Origin: Solwaraspora sp. WMMD792
Lineage (GTDB): Bacteria; Actinomycetota; Actinomycetes; Mycobacteriales; Micromonosporaceae
DNA: 64,000 nucleotides
Assembly: GCF_029626105.1 (NCBI RefSeq)
Contig: NZ_JARUBH010000009.1
Span: 5,518,001 to 5,582,000, forward strand
Direction: 5' to 3'
This document shows, one piece after another, positions 34,601 to 40,600 of this stretch; the first letter of the stretch is position 1; each line of letters opens with the position of its first letter. A program made the translations under genes and the position numbers. The notes under the pieces are model-generated. The model worked only from the letters and a program-made list of their open reading frames with translations. It ran no database searches and had not been told where the DNA came from.

Positions 34601-37600
34601 CTCGTCCACACTGAGCCAGTCGGCGACAACCAGGGCGGCACTACCCGGCCCGGCCGCCGCCACCCGATCCTGCAACTGCGCGTACTGCCGGGCGACCGCC
34701 ACCGCCCGCTTCTGCGGCACACCGGGCATGTCAGCCGGCGGACCGACCCACTCCCCGCCCAACCACTCCTCGGCGCGGTCGACACCAGCCGCCTCGCCGG
34801 TCTGCCGGTCGACGGCGCCGTCCGGCAGGATGTCCGGCCAGCGTGGTAGCGACACCATCGGCCGACCCAGAAACGTCGACAACCCCGCCAACGAACAATC
34901 CATACAATTGTTGCCCCGACCCGACCGCCCCGGACCACCATCATTCACCAACCCACCAAACGGATGCGACGACGGATCCGCACCCACCACAAACCCACCA
35001 CCCGACCACAACACCGCCTCAAGATCAGCCTGAAAACCCACATCCTCCAACGGCGCCAAATTCAACGGACCAACCGGCCGCGAGCCGGCCAGCGGCGCAT
35101 CGCCGCCCGCCACGGGTACGGCCCGGTCGGCTACTCCGGTGGCGGGCCCGGCTCCGGCCACACCTGCCGACCCGAGATCCGGCCCTGCCGACGCTCCGCC
35201 GCGTACTCCTCGACCACCACCGTCGCCGGCAGGCTCGGCTGGGCGGTCACCACGCCCGTCAGGTCCACGATGAAGCTCCCCTGACCGATGTGCATCCCGG
35301 CTTGCCGTTCCTGGGTCGACAACTCCTCCCGGACCAGCCAGCCGAACTCGAACGGATACATCTCGATCGGGTTCCTGCTGCCCAACAGTCTGCTGATCAG
35401 TGCTCTGGCCTCGTCCTCGGTCATCGACTACCCCTCCCTGCTCCGGCGACGTCATCGACTCACCTGCGGCATTCGCCGACGCCAGGCTCGTTGACCCGGT
35501 ATCGCGGCCCTGACCGGACACCGGCCGGGTGTCGGTCAGGTCGGGTTGGCCTCCTGGCAGATCCGGGTCAACTCCGCCTCGCTCGGCAACGGCACCGCCG
35601 TGAAGTGATGCGTCACCGACTCCGCCATCACCCGATCGACGAGCCTGGTCTGCTCCAGGTCCGGCGTCGAATAGAGAAACGCCGCTGCTACGTCCGGACG
35701 GAAGTTCCACCTCTGCGTCGGGCGATCCCAGATCACGGCCTGCACCGGTCCGCGCTCCTGAGCCAGCGCGAGCACGTTCGCCGGAGTCCCATCCAGCTCC
35801 CCTGGCGGGTACATCAGATAGTAGATGAATGTCATAGTCAGCCGAGACCCTCCCTTGCGCTATCTGATCGGCAAGTCCCACGAAGTCCACCTGATCGAGA
35901 CCGAGACGGCCAGCAAACTCCGAAAACGTGATTCCTTGCTCATTCAACCATATCGCGAAATCACTGGCAACGTTGCGCCGCCTAGAATCACTTATCCATT
36001 TTGCAAATCCATTTTGGATCGAATTTCCGTAAGTTTGAGAAATCAGTTCCAGGCCGACCGGAAGTTGCGACGACAGCCCAGTCGATTTGTTCATTATTAA
36101 AATATTTAGAAACGCTTCAACCCTGCTCTCGGATGACCGAAAAGGATCTCGGACGACCTCGTACCAACCGTGGGTTTGCTTACCAACTAGCCAGCTTCGC
36201 TTCGTCGGAAACTGGATCTCGAATACGCGACCACTGGGAGATACAAGAACAGTGTTCAGCCCATAGAACCTGTTCCCCGGACTCCAATAGGACTTGACCT
36301 GTTGAACCTCATATCCCCGACCAACCAGGCCATCCAACGTCTCATTGACCGCCGAGCCATAATGTCGCTCTGGCGCCAGGAGCGAAAATCGAACTAGATC
36401 ACCGACCTTGCCGAGCGCCCCTTGTAGATCAAGCCCGATAGGCTCAAATTCTACCTTGAACTTCCGCGCCAATGACTCAGCATGCTTTACCCGATTCTCG
36501 AGACCTACTGGCGTAAGCATCTCCGGCCCGACGAGTCCAATCTCCGCGCCGGCCTCGGCAGCCGCCTCAACAAGGTCTGCGAGTACGATATCGGCGTCTT
36601 GGCGAGCAGCAAGCAGAGCCGTGGCCAGGAGCTCCCGGTCGCTAGCCGAAAGGCTGTCCAGGTAGGGGATCGGCTCTAAATTCCCGACTGAATCGGACGA
36701 AGGGTCGCTTGCGACGAGAGAAGCCGTCAGGTCCCGCTGGCCTCCTGGCAGATCCGGGTCAACTCCGTTTCGCTCGGCAACGGGACCGTCGTGAAGTGAT
36801 GCGTCACCGACTCCGCCGTCGCCCGGTCCACTCCTCGAAAGTTGTTGCGCTCCTGGTTCACGAACAGCACTGCTATCGCGACGTCCGGCTGGCAACTCCA
36901 CTTGGCGGTCTGTCGATCCCAGGTCACCGCCATCGTCGGGCCCGGATGGTTCGCTAGGGCGATCACGTTCGCCGGGTGGTCCGACGGACGTGTCGGGTGG
37001 TACAGCAGGAAGTACTGGAACTCCAAGTCCGCCACCCACATCACCTCTCCGGTCCAGCCCGAATCCGGGCACGTCAGTGTAATCAAGTCCCCGAGCCGTA
37101 AGCACGTCGACGAGAGTCTGTTGAGTTGTAGTGAGCCACTCGCCATAGCCCTGCCGAACAGTGTTGTCCGGAGCCGTACCTGAGTCGAGCTTGCCTAGCC
37201 ACGCCGCAAGTCCATTGAACTGCGCCGGCCCGAACCGGTCTGCCAGAACATCGAGGCCACCGGGTAGCCCGTCGGCCAGTCCGGCCGCCTTGTTCAGCGC
37301 GAGAATGTCGAGGAAAGCGTTGACGCGATCAGCCGAATGAGAGTCCCTGTCCCGCAGCACCTCATACAATCCGTGAGTCGCTTTTCCGACTCGCCAGCTC
37401 GCCTCGGTCGGAAACTGAATCTCGTACAGCTGACCCTCAGATGATCGAAGAGTGACGTTGAGGCCGTAGAATCTGTTGCCGAGATGCCAGAAGACCTTGC
37501 CGGTCACCACTTGATGATGAGCCGACTCAAGGCCGCTGAGGACACGGTCGACCGCGGTACCGTAGGCGGGCCCAGCGGGGCTCTGCACGGAGAAGCGGAC

Positions 37601-40600
37601 GACGTCGTTGATCACGGCGAGCGCGGCTGGTATGTCATCGCCAACAGGGCGGTGCTCTGTCACGAACTTTCTGGCCAGCGACTCCGGATCCTTGACCCGA
37701 TACTCGGTCCCGAGCAGCCTGAGTTCCTGCACACCGGTCAGGTCACCCATCATTCGTAGCCCGACGAGGACGTCGTCCAGCGTTGCCTGGATCGCCTGCG
37801 CGCTCTCCCCCGCAGCCGCCACGCCATGCTCCAGCCCCTGCCGCTCGGCGTCGGACAGCCGATCGAGATAGCTCGTCGTATCCGCAGCAGGGCCGCTAGT
37901 TATCGGCTGGCCTCCTGGCAGATCCGGGTCAGCTCCGGCTCGCTCGGCAACGGGACCGTCGTGAAGTGGTGCGTCACCGACTCCGCCGTCGCCCGGTCCG
38001 CTGCCCGTACGCTGTGGCGCTCCGGGTCGGCGTACAGGATCGACGCCGCCACGTCCGGTCGGAAGCCCCACCTCGACGTCGGACGGTCCCAGATCACCGC
38101 CTGGGTCGGCCCGGTGCCGGCCGCCACCGCTATCACGTTGACCGGCGGCTGGGTCTGGTCGTCCGTCCGATACAGCAGGTGGTAGCGGAAGGTCAGGGTC
38201 GGCATCTGTGCTTCCTATCGCATCGGGATCGAATCCGGGCAGGTCGGATGGGTCCAATCCTCGCGCAGCCAACTCCTGCCGGAAGCTGCGACTCGGGTCG
38301 GCGGCCAGCCAGTCGACGTAGTCCTGCCGCAGGCCGGCCTGGTCCTGCTTGCCGATCCACTTGGCGAAGCTGGTGTCCTTCGGGGGGCCGTACCGCTCGG
38401 TCAGCACCGGCATGCCACCCGGCATCCGGCCGGCGATGTCGTGCGCCTTGTTGACGGCGAGGATGTCGAGGAAGGCGTGCATCCGGTCGGCCGGGGTCCG
38501 CGCCGGGTCACGCATCACTTCGTACGGGCCGTGGGTCTGCTTGCCGATCGCCCAGCTGGTGGCGGTGGGGAACTGCACCTCGTATGTCCGGCCGGTGGGC
38601 GTGACGAGGGTGCAGTTCAGCCCGAAGAACCGGTTACCGGTGTGCCAGAAGCTTTTGACGTCGGTCACCTGGTGGCCGCTGGCGGTCAGCGCGTCGAGCA
38701 CTCCCGCGACCGCCGGCCCGTACGCGTCGGTCTCCGGTGCCCGTACGGAGAACCGCACCACGTCGTTGATCTCGGCGAGCGCCTCCGGGAGGGAATAGCC
38801 CTTCGGCTCGAAGTCGGTGCTGAACTTGCGGGCCAGCGACTCGGCCCCTTTGACCCGGTACTCGCTGCCCAGCGGGGTCAGCGCGTCGGTGCCAGCCAGG
38901 CCAAGGTCGTTGTTGAGCCGGTCGCCGATCGCCCCCAGTTCGGCAAGGATCGTGTCGGCATCGACCTGGGCGGCGGCCAGCTCGGCGAGCAGCGTGGCCC
39001 GGTCGGGTTCGGTCAACGCATCCAGGTACGCCGCTTCACTGGTCGCCCCGGTCGTCGACACCGCAGTCGTCTGCGGGCCGTCGGCCGGCATCGGATTGCC
39101 GTCGGCGTCGAGGACGATCGACCAGACCCCGTCGACCTCGCTGCCGTAGATCGGCGCGGTGTCGGAGACCTGCCGGCTCTGCGCGTCAATCCAGATGATC
39201 TGTCCGTCGTGGTTGACGGCGTTCCAGGTGTGTGCGCCGCCGCCGGCCGCAGCGGTCCAGCTGGTGATGATCAGTGCGGCGGATCCGGGGCCGGCACGCC
39301 GCAGCTGGTCGGCGACCACGTCCAAGCCGGCCGGCCCGCGGCCGGCAGGCGCGAAGGACGCGCCCAGCCACTGTTCCTGACGCCGGGTGCTGTCCGGCTC
39401 GGCGGTCACCGACGCACCGGTCGCCGCCGCGACCTGTGGGTCGCCGTACCAGGTGGCGAGGACGGACAGGCCGACGTCGGCGCAGTTGGTGCCGCGACCG
39501 GGGTTGGCCGGGCCGCCATCGTTGACCAGCTCCGGCCAGCGACCACCGCGCGGGTCGGGGTGTCGGGCCGGGCGGCCGTCCGGCCCGACCGGCACCTCGT
39601 CGGTCAACGCCTGCTGGTCGGCGGGGTCCGGCGGCACCAGACCCTGCCTGTCGCCGGTCGGTCTGGTCTCCGGCAGCGCCCGGCCGTCACCCAGCGCCCC
39701 GGAATCCGGCGGTACGGCCGGGCCGGGCATCCGTTCGGTGTCCACCACCGGGGTGACGCCGAGTATTTCCAACATCGGCCCGCACGACCGGCAGGGTGGT
39801 CGGTAGTCGCCGCGTTCGTACACCACGTCGACGTCCTGGGCGCGGCGGAACTGGTGGGTGACGATCCGCGCCCCGGCCAGCTCCGATCGGGCGTATGCGT
39901 CGAAATCGCCGATCCGGCCGGCATCCTGCCACTGCCGTTCCAACTGATAGACCACATCAGACACCAGGGCGACCTCGGCGCACCGCCCGTGCCCGCTGCC
40001 GACCCGGCTGACCTGCTGAGCGACCTCGGCGAGCACTGTCTCGACCAGCGGGTGCGGCGTCGGCTGGGTGGCCGGGTCGGTGCTCTGGTCGGCGGTCATG
40101 CTGCTGTGTGTGGTGAGCTGCCCGCTGCGGGTCATCAACGCGCCGACCACGCCCGGCCGTTTACCCATCGAGATCTGTTCGCCGGGAGTGGCCTGCTGCT
40201 GGTGCCGGGTCACCGCACCCGTAACGGCGTCGACCAGGGCCCGGGACGCGTCGATGAGCGCCTGGTCGGCGTCCGTGCTGTTCGGATCGCCGTCGAACTG
40301 GACCGGGTCCAGCTGCCAACTGTGCGTACCGGTGCCGGTAGGGCCGGCCGACCGCTGCAGGGTCTGCGGGTCGACGGTGGTGCCGGAGGATGGTTGCCGG
40401 GGCGCCGGGCCGGACGGCTGGTCCGGCCCGCCGGTGGTCGCGGCCGGCGGCGGCGCGGACGCCGGTGGACCGATCGGTGGCAGTACCGGCGGCGTCGGGC
40501 TGGTCGTCGTGGTCGGGCTGGTCGCGGCCGACGCCGGCCCCGTGGTGGTGGTCCCGGTCGGGGTGCCGACCGACTGGCCGGGCTGAGCCGGTACGGCCGG

